A stretch of 64,000 nucleotides of DNA from Ilex aquifolium (taxonomy: Eukaryota > Streptophyta > Magnoliopsida > Aquifoliales > Aquifoliaceae), in NCBI GenBank assembly GCA_951799425.1, contig OX637403.1:24580811-24644810 (forward strand), written 5' to 3'. The translations under genes were made by a program, and so were the position numbers. Under the pieces are notes generated by a model. The model ran no database searches and had not been told where the DNA came from. It worked only from the letters and a program-made list of their open reading frames with translations. Shown in pieces: positions 12,801-23,655 of this stretch (its first letter is position 1; every line of letters starts with the position of its first letter).

Positions 12801-15800
12801 GTGCTTTGCTTTGTGCCTATCTAGGAGATAATAAGAACTTAAAGAAGACGAATATGTAGGACTTTTCATGATTTGATTTAGAATATTCTTATCTAAACTC
12901 TCTGTTGAGAAAAGTGTCTATGTTGACTTGATTGTCTTCTATATTTAAGGCACAAAAGCTAGGTACTCACCAACTTCATACAGGTCTGAATTATTTAACA
13001 ATCCCTGTGGTGGCTGTGTTAGTCACTGGATGTTTAATGATGTATGTATCCAAATCTTTTAGCCATTTCAAAGTTATGTGATTCAAAATTTCATGTTTTG
13101 CCTAATGCATTGAAGCTTAGCTTCCCCAGACAAACTAGTGCTTGCACTAGCCTCTTATGCAGCGGTATGTTAGTGGTGATTATTCAATGCTTGGTGATCC
13201 CACACAAGGAAAAAATAGGCTTATAAAGTTTTTCTAGATGTTAGTCGGCTGTGATTGCCTTTTTAAAGATCTGAGATTGAAACATATATGTTGTTCGTTG
13301 TTCGCCTACAAATAGATATGATATAGGGCTGCAAGCCTGCAAATGAATTGAGTCCTTCACAAACAGTTTGTGTTCAGCTTCAAGCTTATTCATTTGCTGG
13401 ATAACCCCAGCCCAAGGCCTATCTCAAAGCTCATGTGCAAATAAACCGAGCGTAGCACACCTTAGCTCGGCTCAAGTTGGCTTGCAAATAATGCCAAGTG
13501 GTAGATCCATAATCTTTGACTCTTTGTAACATGTAGTAGAAAACTTAATACCTAGCTAATGAGTCAGCCTTGTATCATTCATATCTGTATTGAATTATCA
13601 CTCAAAAATTGAGACCGAAAAAATCACTTGCTTGACAAGTGGAATTTTAACATAATTAGTGAATGAATTAGGAACTAAAGTACATCTGTGTCTAATTGCA
13701 TAATAGAAAAAATATATTATCCTAATCATCCATCTCAAGCATGTTCCATTGGATAATCTATCAAAAAATAGATATAAAAGTAACGATATAATTATTGAAC
13801 ATCCACACAAGAATGAATGCAGTTTCTTTAGTGTATTATAATATTAATTTGAGGTCGCTGATTGTATTACTACCATTACCATTAGTAGTAGTGCTGGTGG
13901 TGGTTCTTATAGTTGTTATTGAAATATTCTAAAATTCCTTGGACTCTTTTTTTAGTAATTTCAAAACAGCAGAATGTTTCATCGCAGAAGTTGCATTTGA
14001 AAATGCATGTAGTTATTAAACAACTGCATATTACACTATAACAAATCTAAGTACTGTAAAACAGGCAACTACATGTTTGTTTGTTTGTTTGGTGCGCCTG
14101 CTTTAGATGAGTGTTTTCGGGATCCTGTGATTGAGAAAGTGGGGAAGAGATTAGATGGTTGGAAGAAATTGTTCATTTCTAAAGGGGGTAAATTAACTTT
14201 AATTTAATCGGTTTTGTCTAGTATCCCATTTTTTTCATGTCTCTTTTTAAATGCCTGGTGGAGTGGTTCAGAAAATTGAAGGTTTAATGAGGATTTTTTA
14301 TTGGAACGGATGGGAGAGGTTAGGAAGGACATTTGAGATGGGAGGTGGTGACTAGGCCAAAAGATAAGGAAGGGCTTTCGGTGGGAAATTTGGTGAATAG
14401 AAATATAGCTTTGGTTGAGAAATGGCCAAGAAGGTTTCCTTTGGAACAAGATTCAATATGGCATGCCGTTATTAGGAGCAAGTATGATTTACAAGCTAAT
14501 GGGTGAGATGTTAACAGGGTTGGGTTTTTTTTTTTGGGAGTCTGTGGAGGTTTATTTATCAAGGGCTACCTTTTTTCTCAGAGGTAAGTTCATTGTGGGG
14601 ATGGAAATCTGATTGCGTTTTTAGGAAGACATATGGGTTGGGAGTCTTCTTTCTTTGGTCTTTGTCCATTTTTGTATCTTGTCTCTGGCTATCATGACAC
14701 TTTGGTTTCATCTATGGTTCGATCATGTTCTAATCTAATTCTTAGGAATTTGGATTTCGTAGGAATCTTAATAATAGGAAATGTATAGAGTTGATGATTC
14801 TTCTCTTGTAAATCGTTTTTTGATTCTTTAATTGATAATCTTTTGCTTCCATTATTCTATCCATCACTGAGAATTTGGAGGGAGAAAGTACTTTTAAAGT
14901 TGTAAGTTTGTGCATGAAAAATTTTTCATCAGAAAACTAGCACAAATGAGGTTCTTCAAAAAATGACATCAAATTGTTGTCTCCAATCGCAATAGTGTGT
15001 TATGTGTAGAGATGGTAGCGAGAATGTGGATTACTTATCTTTGCATTGTCGCAAGCATTATGGAACAAGTTTTTTAACCTTATGGGCATTGCGTGGGTTG
15101 CTCCAAAGAATATGGAGTCTATGTTTTGTATGGAAGATGTGGGTTTGGGGAAAATAGTAAATGGAAAACTATTTGGCATAGTGCCTTCTTTGCTAATTAT
15201 GGGTGATTTGGAAGGAAAGGAATGTGAGGATTTTTTAGGGAAAATGGGAGGATTTTTTAGGAAAAATGGGAAGATTTTAAGGGTCTAGGGGAAAGGCTTT
15301 ATTTTTTGGCTTTCTTTTGGGCATCAATGTCCAAGGAGTTCCAAGATATTCCTCTCTTTTGTATTAGAACAAATTGGAAAGTTTCAGAATTAATTTAAGA
15401 TTAATTGTGCATTAAAAGCATATTGTGCCTTTTTTTGGCACCTTTGGATGAAATTAAGCTGTTCAAGTGATTGTGTAAATCAGTGCCACTGTGTGCTGGA
15501 CAATATTTGAGATGCTAACTACTGACAGGGAAAAGTTCTCTGCCATTGAAGTAGTAGTGTGTTGCTTTTTCAGTATCATAAGTCCTGTTCCTTGTCATTT
15601 GCTGAAAATTTAAGGGCAAAATTCCATGTGTGGTTTGTCAGATAGTTGATATTTGCATCATCATTTCTTTGTCAATTGAGACCTTATGTTTGACAGAGCC
15701 AGATGCTGGAAGCCCTAATCCAGTGGATTTATTTGGACAAAGTTTGGTTGGTGACCTGTTGGATGTGCCAGCATCAGTTCCCACAGAAATGGCTTCAGTG

Positions 15801-16315
15801 AATGATAATTCACCAGAGGTTGATTTGTTTGCGGATGCCACTTTTGTATCAGCACCATCCCACGTAGAAGCTGGGAAAAGTATTGAGGCTCAGGTCATAG
15901 CTTCTTTCTTTTTTCACTCCCTACCTTATGTGGGTATTATCATAAAACTCATAATGTATACATAACTCTTCTGTACCATTTCTATGGAGTATGCTGTTGT
16001 GGAACATACTCATTGTCAACTTCAAACGGGAAATAAGTTTTTCTTGCTTTTCCTTTGTGACTGTTTTTGACATGTTTCCCCACCAATAATTTGTGTCCAG
16101 ATTTTTTGTAACAAGCACAGCTCCAATAATACTTCATGCATTACAGACACCAGAATGATTCTTTCTACGTTGCACATATACATATGTATACACACGCACG
16201 CGCGTGCACACACATATAACTGAAAATTGGATGTCATCTTACCTATATTAGTTAGTCATGTGCTGTGTAAAAGATCTGCAATGGGCCATACCCCTGCAGA
16301 GTCATCCAATGCATG

Positions 16316-16346
<31 letters not shown>

Positions 16347-18624
16347 ACACACACACACACATCATTCTTACAAGAAACGTTACATAAAAAACACCCCACA
16401 GAAGACATTTTGCCAAGCTGTGCCACATTTTTCTCCTTTTCTTCCATTTTAGTAGCTTTTAAATATTTTTTCACTCAAAATTAATGTGAAATTATAAGAA
16501 TATATACTATTATACAAAGAGAAATTTGGTGTTGACTGCAGTTTTCTCATAATACTCTTGCCACTTTTTTTAAAAGCCTATGACATGAATTATACCATGT
16601 CAGCTAGTACCATCAGTCGAAAGGCCCCTTGTATGACAAATTTTTTAAAGGGAATAGAAACTGCACATAATTCTTTACTGGATGGGAAAATTAGGAAAGA
16701 AAGTTAGGTTGAGGTAAGCAGTACACATTCGCCTCTTCTTCCGATTAATATATATATTTTTTTTGCGATTGTCATAGCCACCTGGCAATTTAAAAAACTA
16801 TGGCAGAATTTAAGCTAGAAACACTTAAATTTAGTTGGATGGGTTGGAATTCTGATGCAGTACTTAGAATTGTGATGCATCTATTATTTTCCTGTAAGAA
16901 TGGGGGCTGGTTTATTTTCAATCCAATACCATCACTTGATTATGTGCTTATATTCATTTCATGGCCGTTTCTGCAGGCCAAGGTTGATCTATTTGCCTCC
17001 CAACCTGCCTCTTCTTCTGCAGCTTCTTCAACAGTCGACTTTTTTACTGTTCCTGATCCAGTTGTTCAACCTGCGAATAAATCTTTAGAATCTGACCCAA
17101 TGGTAACTAACACGATTGATCCATTTGCTGCTGTTCCACTTAACAATTTTGATGGATCAGGTCTTTTTGGTGCATTCACTTCTAATACTGATTCAGTATC
17201 TACGGAGCCCACACAAAATTCTGGCGATGATGGCAACCTTAGTATCTTGAATGAAAAGTCTTCAGTCGAATCTAAGCCTTCACTGAAGAAAGATTCTTTC
17301 CAAGTCAAATCTGGAATATGGGCCGATTCTCTGAGCCGTGGACTAATCGATCTTAACATAGCTGCACGTAAGATGCTTATTCCTAGCTACTCTAAGTTTG
17401 TCTCTGTTGGCACGGCGATTTGCATGTGTTATTAATTTTAACACTGTCAAATTTCTGCAAAAACCCACCACAGATGCTCTTGCATGTTTCATTCTTGCTC
17501 AAACCCTCAGAGGGGGCATAACACCACTGAGGAATGCCAGTACTCTAGGGTATGATGTTATATTTGTTTTTAACAAATAGATGTCACCCTTGTAAGTGGG
17601 TGATTTCCAGTCCAGCTCAGTTCACAACCATAAACCTTTTTATCTGTTGAGCGAATCCTGAACTCTCACATAGTCAAACATATGGAACAATCGTATTTTA
17701 TATGGGTACTAGTTATTGCCTGTGCCTGAAGGCACAGTGTAATAAAAAATGATAAACAATAAACATATTTGTATTCATATCCAAAATCAAATCACAAACA
17801 TAGAGAAGAGATAAATGAATTTAAGCATCGGTTTGTAGTGGGGGGTGAAAGGTGGTGGACGGCAGTGGTAGTTGTAGGAGACGGTGATGGTTGTGGTGGG
17901 TGGCAATGACGGTGGTGGCGGCGGCAAGGGCGATGATGGTGGTGGCGGCCACGGCGATGGTGGTGGCAGTGGTGGTGGCGACGGTGGAGGTGGTGGTGGG
18001 GGCGACGACGGTGGCGGTGGGTGGTGGTGGCGGCGGCGGCGGCGGTGGCGGTGGTGGAGGTGGAGGTAGTGGTAGTGGTAGGGCGGTTTCAAATACTATT
18101 ATTTTTTTTAAAGTACTTATGAGAAATAATTTTTAGAAGTACTTTTAAAAAATCAATCCAAACACCCCCTTAGTGCCCTATTTTTCCTATTAAATTTAGA
18201 GTGTTAATATTAACCGTTAGATTAACTTTAAAGTAAAATTTAAAGCGATCTCAATCGCGAATAGCAAAAGTCATTTTGTTTATCTTTTGAGATTTGAATT
18301 GTAAGCTACTTTATTATATAGATGTGTTAGGTTTGAATGACATTGCTGGCTGTTCATTATCATGCTGAAATTGCCTCGTGTTTTTGAAACCTACTGGCAG
18401 CCAAGAAGGTAAATCTAGCAGACATTGGCGTCGTGGGGGGTTTGACTGATGGATCAGATGAAAAGGATAAAGCACCTCCAACTTCATTTTACATGGGCAG
18501 AGCTATGGGTGCAGGATCTGGGCTTGGTAGATCTGGGTTCACGTCAACGACATCAGGTGGAGGAGATGACCGCTTCTCAAGCTTTAGCAGCCAACAATAC
18601 CAATTTGGTACCTCCGGGAAATAA
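6844..18624 (+). CDS. EPSIN1: EPSIN1-like clathrin interactor (ENTH domain), 11 coding exons, 570 aa
   Basis: Exons: 6844-6884, 7016-7067, 10277-10356, 10481-10559, 10695-10778, 10881-11026, 11134-11391, 12301-12461, 15697-15893, 16977-17367, 18401-18624. All joins are GT...AG and the frame closes at 570 residues, close to Arabidopsis EPSIN1 (about 560) and much shorter than EPSIN2/3. The product starts [18 protein letters not shown]; the ENTH domain covers about residues 13-145 ([46 protein letters not shown]). After it come a Ser/Gly-rich linker, an acidic [10 protein letters not shown] stretch (287-296), repeated VDLF motifs (about 310 onward), a DPF adaptor-binding motif and the conserved [17 protein letters not shown]. 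By family knowledge the ENTH domain binds phosphoinositides and the tail binds clathrin and adaptors; Arabidopsis EPSIN1 works in trans-Golgi-to-vacuole cargo transport. Introns 2, 8 and 10 carry transposon insertions. Acceptor 12301 was chosen over one at 12290 because it gives the family's RYGS. Confidence 0.95.
7068..10276 (+). other. Intron 2 of the EPSIN1-like gene (3.2 kb)
   Basis: This large intron lies inside the ENTH coding region. It contains an Au-like SINE at about 9,104-9,266 and otherwise AT-rich sequence in which I recognise no gene or RNA. The small ORFs within it match no family I know and have no coding-like context. Confidence 0.8.
9104..9266 (+). mobile_element. Au-like SINE in EPSIN1-like intron 2
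   Basis: An internal pol III promoter is visible: A box TAGCGGTAAGAGG (9,119-9,131) and B box GGTTTGAGTTG (9,157-9,167). The 3' part (GGCGGGAGCCTCGTGCACTG then CCCCCTTTTTTT) matches the pattern of Au SINEs, which end in a T run rather than poly(A). It lies in the sense direction of the host gene. The exact 5' end and TSD are unclear. Confidence 0.7.
11523..12092. mobile_element. Inverted-repeat element rich in GTATC/GATAC motifs, EPSIN1-like intron 7
   Basis: Blocks such as ATACGATACGTATCGGATACG near the left end (11,550-11,615) are mirrored by GTATCGTATCGTATCATACC and TGTATCCGTATTCGTGCTTC near the right end (12,040-12,090). The centre is AT-rich with no coding capacity. No TSD could be fixed, so ends are approximate. 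Confidence 0.5.
12462..15696 (+). other. Intron 8 of the EPSIN1-like gene (3.2 kb)
   Basis: Apart from the L1 remnant at 14,090-15,370 it holds a degraded CT/AG-rich repeat fragment around 13,325-13,500 (AGCTCGGCTC-type motifs resembling hAT subterminal sequence). I see no other gene in it. Confidence 0.75.
14090..15370 (+). pseudogene. Decayed L1-type LINE 3' segment (end of reverse transcriptase ORF, zf-RVT)
   Basis: Conceptual translation in shifting frames gives the typical sequence after the catalytic domain of plant L1 reverse transcriptases: [27 protein letters not shown], then GFRWEIW and [16 protein letters not shown] (frame-shifted versions of the GLGNI...KW.WRFP..DSLWH region), and further on [17 protein letters not shown] from the zf-RVT end. 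Stops and frameshifts interrupt every stretch, and the 5' part with the catalytic YxDD is absent. It is in the same direction as the host gene, within intron 8. It is a dead 5'-truncated insertion. Confidence 0.8.
16317..16362. repeat. (CT)n/(CA)n microsatellite
   Basis: About 14 CT units are followed by a short CA run, in intron 9 of the EPSIN1-like gene. The serine/leucine and histidine runs in ORFs here are artefacts of this repeat. Confidence 0.9.
17709..18322 (-). mobile_element. Non-autonomous Helitron, 614 bp, in EPSIN1-like intron 10
   Basis: Read on the minus strand it begins TCTATATAATAAAGTAGCTT and ends with a GC-rich hairpin (GTGCC TTCA GGCAC) about 11 nt before a terminal CTAG. 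It sits between A and T with no target duplication, the classical Helitron signature. A long imperfect (GGT/GGC)n array fills the middle. It has no Rep/helicase. The copy at 43,531-44,254 matches it closely at both ends. It lies antisense to the host gene. Confidence 0.85.
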
Positions 18625-19358
18625 TTCGTTCATTTTCTTGATTCATTCATCCAATTTTCTTTTAATATTCTTTTGCGAATTTTAAAAAATGGTCTTGAGC
18701 ATGTTGGTGTGTTCATGCATACAAGGAAAAGATCGGGTGTGTATTTTGAGAGAGTTTATTGATGTATGTCAAAATGAAGACGCTTTCATATAATTCCTTT
18801 CGAGTATTGATGAAGGTCGATTTAAAGGCCATGAATAATGTCTTTCATGGTCCATATCATAAAGCTTTTCGTACACTTAAACATTGCTCTCTCTCTCTCT
18901 CTCTCTCAATGTTTTGTGCTGCGTGTTCATTTCTGCATCACAGATCTTCCAATTCGGATGGGGTTGCTTTTATCACTAATCAAGTCTTTTTCATCTTTCT
19001 TGAATTCTGTTAATTCTTCGTTGACCATTACTATCACTGTTTAGGGCTTTTTATTTTTTTTGCTACAGAGTGTTTAGACTTGTGTCGATTATTTTTTCGA
19101 ACTCGAATATTAGTCACCGTAGTCCGAGTGGATTTAGAATATGTTCCTCGAAAGGTGACTGGTCCTTAAGGAATATGAGAAGTGTTGAACTTGAGACGTC
19201 TGAATTATAAAAAATCAAATTCAGTCACTGTACTACCCCTAAAGGTTCTCTAGAGCCTGTTTGAATAGTATATTATATTGGATTGAACTCTAACCTTTCA
19301 ATTTAATCAGGTTCGATATTAATTGAAACCTCTTAAAAACATCGGGGTCAATTCTAAG
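18625..19358. other. 3' flank of the EPSIN1-like gene and intergenic DNA
   Basis: The first few hundred bases are probably the 3' untranslated region. A (CT)n run lies near 18,890-18,907. No other gene is visible. Confidence 0.5.
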
Positions 19359-21081
19359 CAGGGGCGGAGCCATAATTCTTTGTTAGAGGAGGCAAAATAT
19401 TTTTGTAAATTTTTCTTTCGAGAGGATAACATATGTTAAAATTTTAAACCAAATTAAGATATGATATAGTAAAATTAGTTTTTATTTAGTCTAAATAAAC
19501 ATGAACAACAAAGACATTCAAATTTTCTTGGTACTTGTCAACAGAATATATTGATATATTAAAATAGAGCACACTGTAATTGTCTACAATTTTGTCAATT
19601 CATTAAGTCTAAGCTAAATTTTTCGTTAATTCCTTTCAATATAACACAATTATAGAGTAAGTGATGCAAGCATCATTCATTTTTGTGGCAAAATTAGTTA
19701 AGTTCATACTCCATCTTGTTGAAAAATTAATTATTTAAAATAGTAAAAAATGTTTTTGGGTTAACAAATTTTGCCTTTTACATTTAATCATATTTTATGG
19801 GGTTACGGACTACAAACTTTTTAAAAAATGATCGAAGACAATTATATAATCGTTTTAAAATATATGGGATAATGTATTCGATGAAAGATGGGTCTTATTT
19901 TCAATTAATATTTATACAAGTTAGAACATTAGACATATGTTTTAATCAATTTAAATATAAAAATATTTATTTTTGGAGGTTAGTGGACCATAAGTTTCTT
20001 GAAAATAAAAAAGAACAAGACCAATATAAAAATGTAGGGAGGGACAAATGTATTCAATTGAACCAAAATAAAATCTCATATTAGTACATATGTAAGCTAT
20101 TAGGGGTGCAATTTCAAAGATTTATTTATTATAAGTCATGTTTTGGAGTTTGCCAAAAGATTTTGGAGCGACGAAGTGACTCGGGATTTATCTCCAGTGT
20201 CTGCTAAGATGCTCCAGTCTTTGGTTGACGCTATTATGCGGAAAAGACCTCGATTTTATCAAAGATTAGAGATGTAACTGGTACTATGTTTTTGTCTTTG
20301 ACTTATCAATTGAGGGTGCTTCTTCTTGCAGGTTTCTTAACCCTAAACCCTAATCCTACCTCAACGCGAGATACTCAACTCGAGAATTGTTTGAGTTGAT
20401 TTCGGATAAGTTCGGGTTGAAATTGCATTATCCAATTTAGGCTTAAGTCAGATTGATAATTTGGGCTCAATAAACAATAATCTTAACTTAAGTATGAGCC
20501 TTTGCATAATGTTAGACTATTGCATAGGCCTACATGGTCCACTAAGATGAAACCCATCAAGATAACTTATTAAGGATGTGAGGGTAAACATTTTTTATAT
20601 AGAAGAGAAGGGAGAGGTCATTTGAGTTGTCTATCTGATGTGGGATGATAACTTTTTGTTTTTCTTTTGCCTTTTTTATTTATCCCACGTCGGTTGTGTA
20701 AACTTCTTTCACCATCTATAGTTCTTATAAATCATGTTTTACTCCCCTTTTAAATAATAATAATAATTACAAAATATATGTATTTATATTTTATTTTTAT
20801 ATTGTTTATATAAATATAATATATGAATTCGGGTTGAACTTGTGTTGTTTTTGGGTTGAGACTAATTTCATTAATTTGGGTTGGGTTTGGATTAAGTCTG
20901 TGAACCCGAGCTCTTAACTTGAGTCTTGTCCGAATTCAATTCAAGTTGAAATTTTTCAACCCTAACCCTAAAAATCTCAACCTTAACATTATTATTTTTT
21001 GAGTTGAGTTCGAATTGACCCGCCTAAGTTACAAAGTTGGGGGCACAAGTGCCCCTCTCGTGAATGAGTGGCTCTGCCCTG
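19359..21081. mobile_element. Probable Tip100-like hAT element, 1.72 kb, degenerate
   Basis: The left end CAGGGGCGGAGCCA and right end TGGCTCTGCCCTG are imperfect inverted repeats of the type known from Tip100 hAT elements. The 8-bp flanks no longer match, so the insertion looks old, or the ends come from different copies. A 95-residue ORF at 19,797-20,084 matches no family I recognise; I would not call it a gene. CCCACGTCGG-like and complementary GATGTGGGAT motifs occur near 20,640-20,690. Confidence 0.55.
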
Positions 21082-21539
21082 GCAAATAGGATACTCAATT
21101 GCGTAAATTATTTGTTACGGATTTGATTCACGAAAACAATTCTTCAGCATAGTTTTGTACACTAAACCCTTTTCGGATTCCGTGGTGCGGGGAGGATCAT
21201 GAATGAGGAACACAAGCATGACACTGGTTTCTACAAATGAACTGGGACTCCTGCCTGAAGCCATTTTCATCCAAATTGCTTATTAAGCAACCAGAACCTT
21301 CTACCAATTTGGTCCAATTTTACTTTAATGTGCCAAAAAAATTTCTTCAATTCTATTCCCAAACCCCTATCAAATTTAGAAATTTAAATTTTTACTCAAA
21401 ACGACATAAATTCAAATCTTTACTCAAAACAACAAAAGTTCAAATTTTTACTCAAATCACCAATGTTAAGATTTCATTATCTTTAAAGATATAATTGTCA
21501 TATTTCACTCGTTTATAAAAACCCGCTATTATTTTACTC

Positions 21540-21750
21540 AAATTACCAAATTATTTTTTTGTCTACATTTAGATATTACGCAATAAGTTTATAATAAAAA
21601 ATCATTAGTAATCTGGACACTATCTGCTTAAAAGACCACATAAAAATATATTCTAATATTTCAGGGATCAAAATGATATAATTAAAATATTGAGAACTAA
21701 AATGATATAAATCCTATACTTTAAGAACTTCTAATGCAATTAACGCTAAC
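21540..21750. repeat. Single arm of the inverted-repeat family seen at 4.95-5.5 kb
   Basis: The phrases GACCACATAAAAATATATTC and AATGATATAATTAAAATATTG occur here and in the right arm near 5,380-5,435, in the same order and orientation. No opposite arm was found nearby, so this is a truncated copy. Confidence 0.55.
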
Positions 21751-21771
21751 AAATATTAAGTGGACAATATG

Positions 21772-22498
21772 TAGGGGTGTCCAGGGGCCGGGTTACCCAA
21801 AGGTCCCGTTACCCTGCCCGAAAAAAATAGGTCGGAAGCCCGATAGTTGGCCCGCTCGAGCCCGAGCTCAATATCCTTAAAAATAGGGCTTGAGTTTGCC
21901 CCAAACCCATTACCCGACCCGAAAGCCCGGCCCAAGAGCCCGCCCACAAGCCCAGCCCACCCACCATTCCTTTGAAAAAAAGTTATACTTTTAGACCATT
22001 AAATTTGAAACTTTGAAATAAATCTCTTAATATTGAAATTTGAAGTTTTAAAAATTTAGATATTATAAATAATGTATTTAATTTCCATGTATTAAACATA
22101 TAAGTTTTAAATTGTAAAGTAATGCAAATGACATATAAGTTAGTAGGTGTCAACATAATTGAGATTTATTCATTCTATTTGATGTAGTTCATTATTTTAT
22201 TTTTATCCTACTTTTGATTCAAAAATATAATTTACACAAATATTAAATTACAAAAATATGCATTATTTCTAAATAAGAGATGTATATAAAAAAGCCCGTA
22301 AGCAGACCCGCCCAGCAAGCCAGCCCACAGGTCCGCCCAATAGGCTCACTGGTTGGGCTGCGAGTAGCCTACCCTTACCCGAAGCCCGGCCCGGCCTGCC
22401 AAATAACTCACTTGGGTAAGGGTTTGAGCCTACACTACCCAGACCCAGTCCGAAAAAATTTCGTGGGCCTAGCCCAACCCGGCCCATGGACACCCCTA
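21772..22498. mobile_element. Non-autonomous hAT element, 727 bp, with perfect 8-bp TSD, upstream of ELF3
   Basis: Ends are TAGGGGTGTCCA and TGGACACCCCTA. The 8-bp duplication ACAATATG is perfect (21,764-21,771 and 22,499-22,506). Subterminal regions are rich in GCCCG/CGGGC motifs in opposite orientation. There is no transposase. It is about 1.2 kb upstream of the ELF3 start codon. Confidence 0.85.
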
Positions 22499-22506
22499 AC
22501 AATATG

Positions 22507-23655
22507 GTATGAAAAGAATTGCAAGAATATAGTACAATTAAATCTTAGTCACATGTAATATTCAAAAGATAAATAATATGAATAATGATATTTAGACGTA
22601 AAATAATAATATACTAATCTAATAGATCATTGTCATTAAATTAATTTAACAATAAAATAGGTTAAAACCCGTTATCAATTCAATGACGGTGATATACTGG
22701 ATCAGTAAATTAGGTCTATATTTTAAGTTGAAATAATATTATTGGAAAAATAATAATCACATGTATATTACCTAATTACCCAAAAAGCTGGTCCAATTAA
22801 AATCTTAATACTAACTAAACTCATACAGCTGTCATGACCCATTATCATATTACAACGTGTCATTAGAACCAGAATTTTAGACTTATCTATCTCTGCTGCT
22901 TCAGGTTAGTGTAATAATAAAGTTTGCGAAAACGAAGTCCATTTTTCTCTCTCCTAAAGGTTCTCCGTTCCAGTTCTATCCAAAATTGGGTCCACAACAT
23001 TGCACTTTTTGCCTTTCCCTTCTCCCAGACTCAGATCTTTGTATTCAGGAAATCCCTAGCAAGCCACTACCTCTCCTTTTTCTTCTCGAATCTGGTCTCA
23101 TTTCACTTTAATTTCTGGCTGTCCTATAGTTTGTTAGTCCCTGAACCGTACAGTTAAAGCTTTGCTTTTGTTTAAGTACTTGTTTTTTCCTACTGGGTTC
23201 TTCGTAAATCGATTGATTTTGAGGAAAGCAGCCGTTTTCGGCATATGGGTTTGGGAAATTCTAGGTTCTTGCGAGAGGGTATTGCCTTTTCTTTCTTCAA
23301 TTTTAACTCAAAAGCATATTTTACCCAACTGGGTTTGGTTTTGGATTCTGGGGCAATCGCTGAATTTCCAAGCACAGTAACCAATTGTGGAGCGTGAGCT
23401 TGGGAGATACTTGGTTTTGGTAAGTGGGTTTTGGTTGTGAATGTTTGTTTTGAGGGCTTTTTTTGTGAAAGGAAGAAGTGATATTGATCTCTGGGTTTTG
23501 TTTATTTTTGTGCTTGTGACAACAGCGGGTTTTATTTTTTGAGGTCTAAGTCATGGGGTGAATTTCAAGAAATAATTGGTTGTCTTAGTTGGAATTAGTG
23601 TTGAATTTGGAGGAGAGAAAGAGAAAGAGAGAGAGAGAGAGAGGTTAGAGAGAAA
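22507..23655 (+). promoter_or_regulatory. ELF3 proximal upstream region and probable 5' leader
   Basis: From about 22,920 the sequence becomes pyrimidine-rich and typical of a plant 5' leader, ending in a (GA)n run at 23,620-23,642 just before the start codon. A plausible leader intron runs 23,420-23,525 (donor G|GTAAGT, acceptor CAACAG). Upstream AUGs are present, the longest opening a 50-codon ORF at 23,245-23,397. The transcription start is not determinable from sequence alone, and I saw no clear evening element or G-box here. Confidence 0.45.
23245..23397 (+). CDS. Candidate upstream ORF in the ELF3 leader (50 aa)
   Basis: An ATG-initiated ORF with the sequence start MGLGNSRFLREG lies before the ELF3 start and ends before the putative leader intron. 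Whether it is within the transcript, or translated, cannot be told from this sequence. It matches no peptide I know. Confidence 0.25.
   Translation: MGLGNSRFLREGIAFSFFNFNSKAYFTQLGLVLDSGAIAEFPSTVTNCGA

Noticed and set aside
17787..18136. Pro-rich and Gly-rich ORFs in EPSIN1-like intron 10
   Set aside because: Same cause: the (GGT/GGC)n array of the intronic Helitron.
22924..23157. 77-codon ORF upstream of ELF3
   Set aside because: It has no ATG at its start (TTG), is dominated by T-rich leader sequence and has no recognisable motif.
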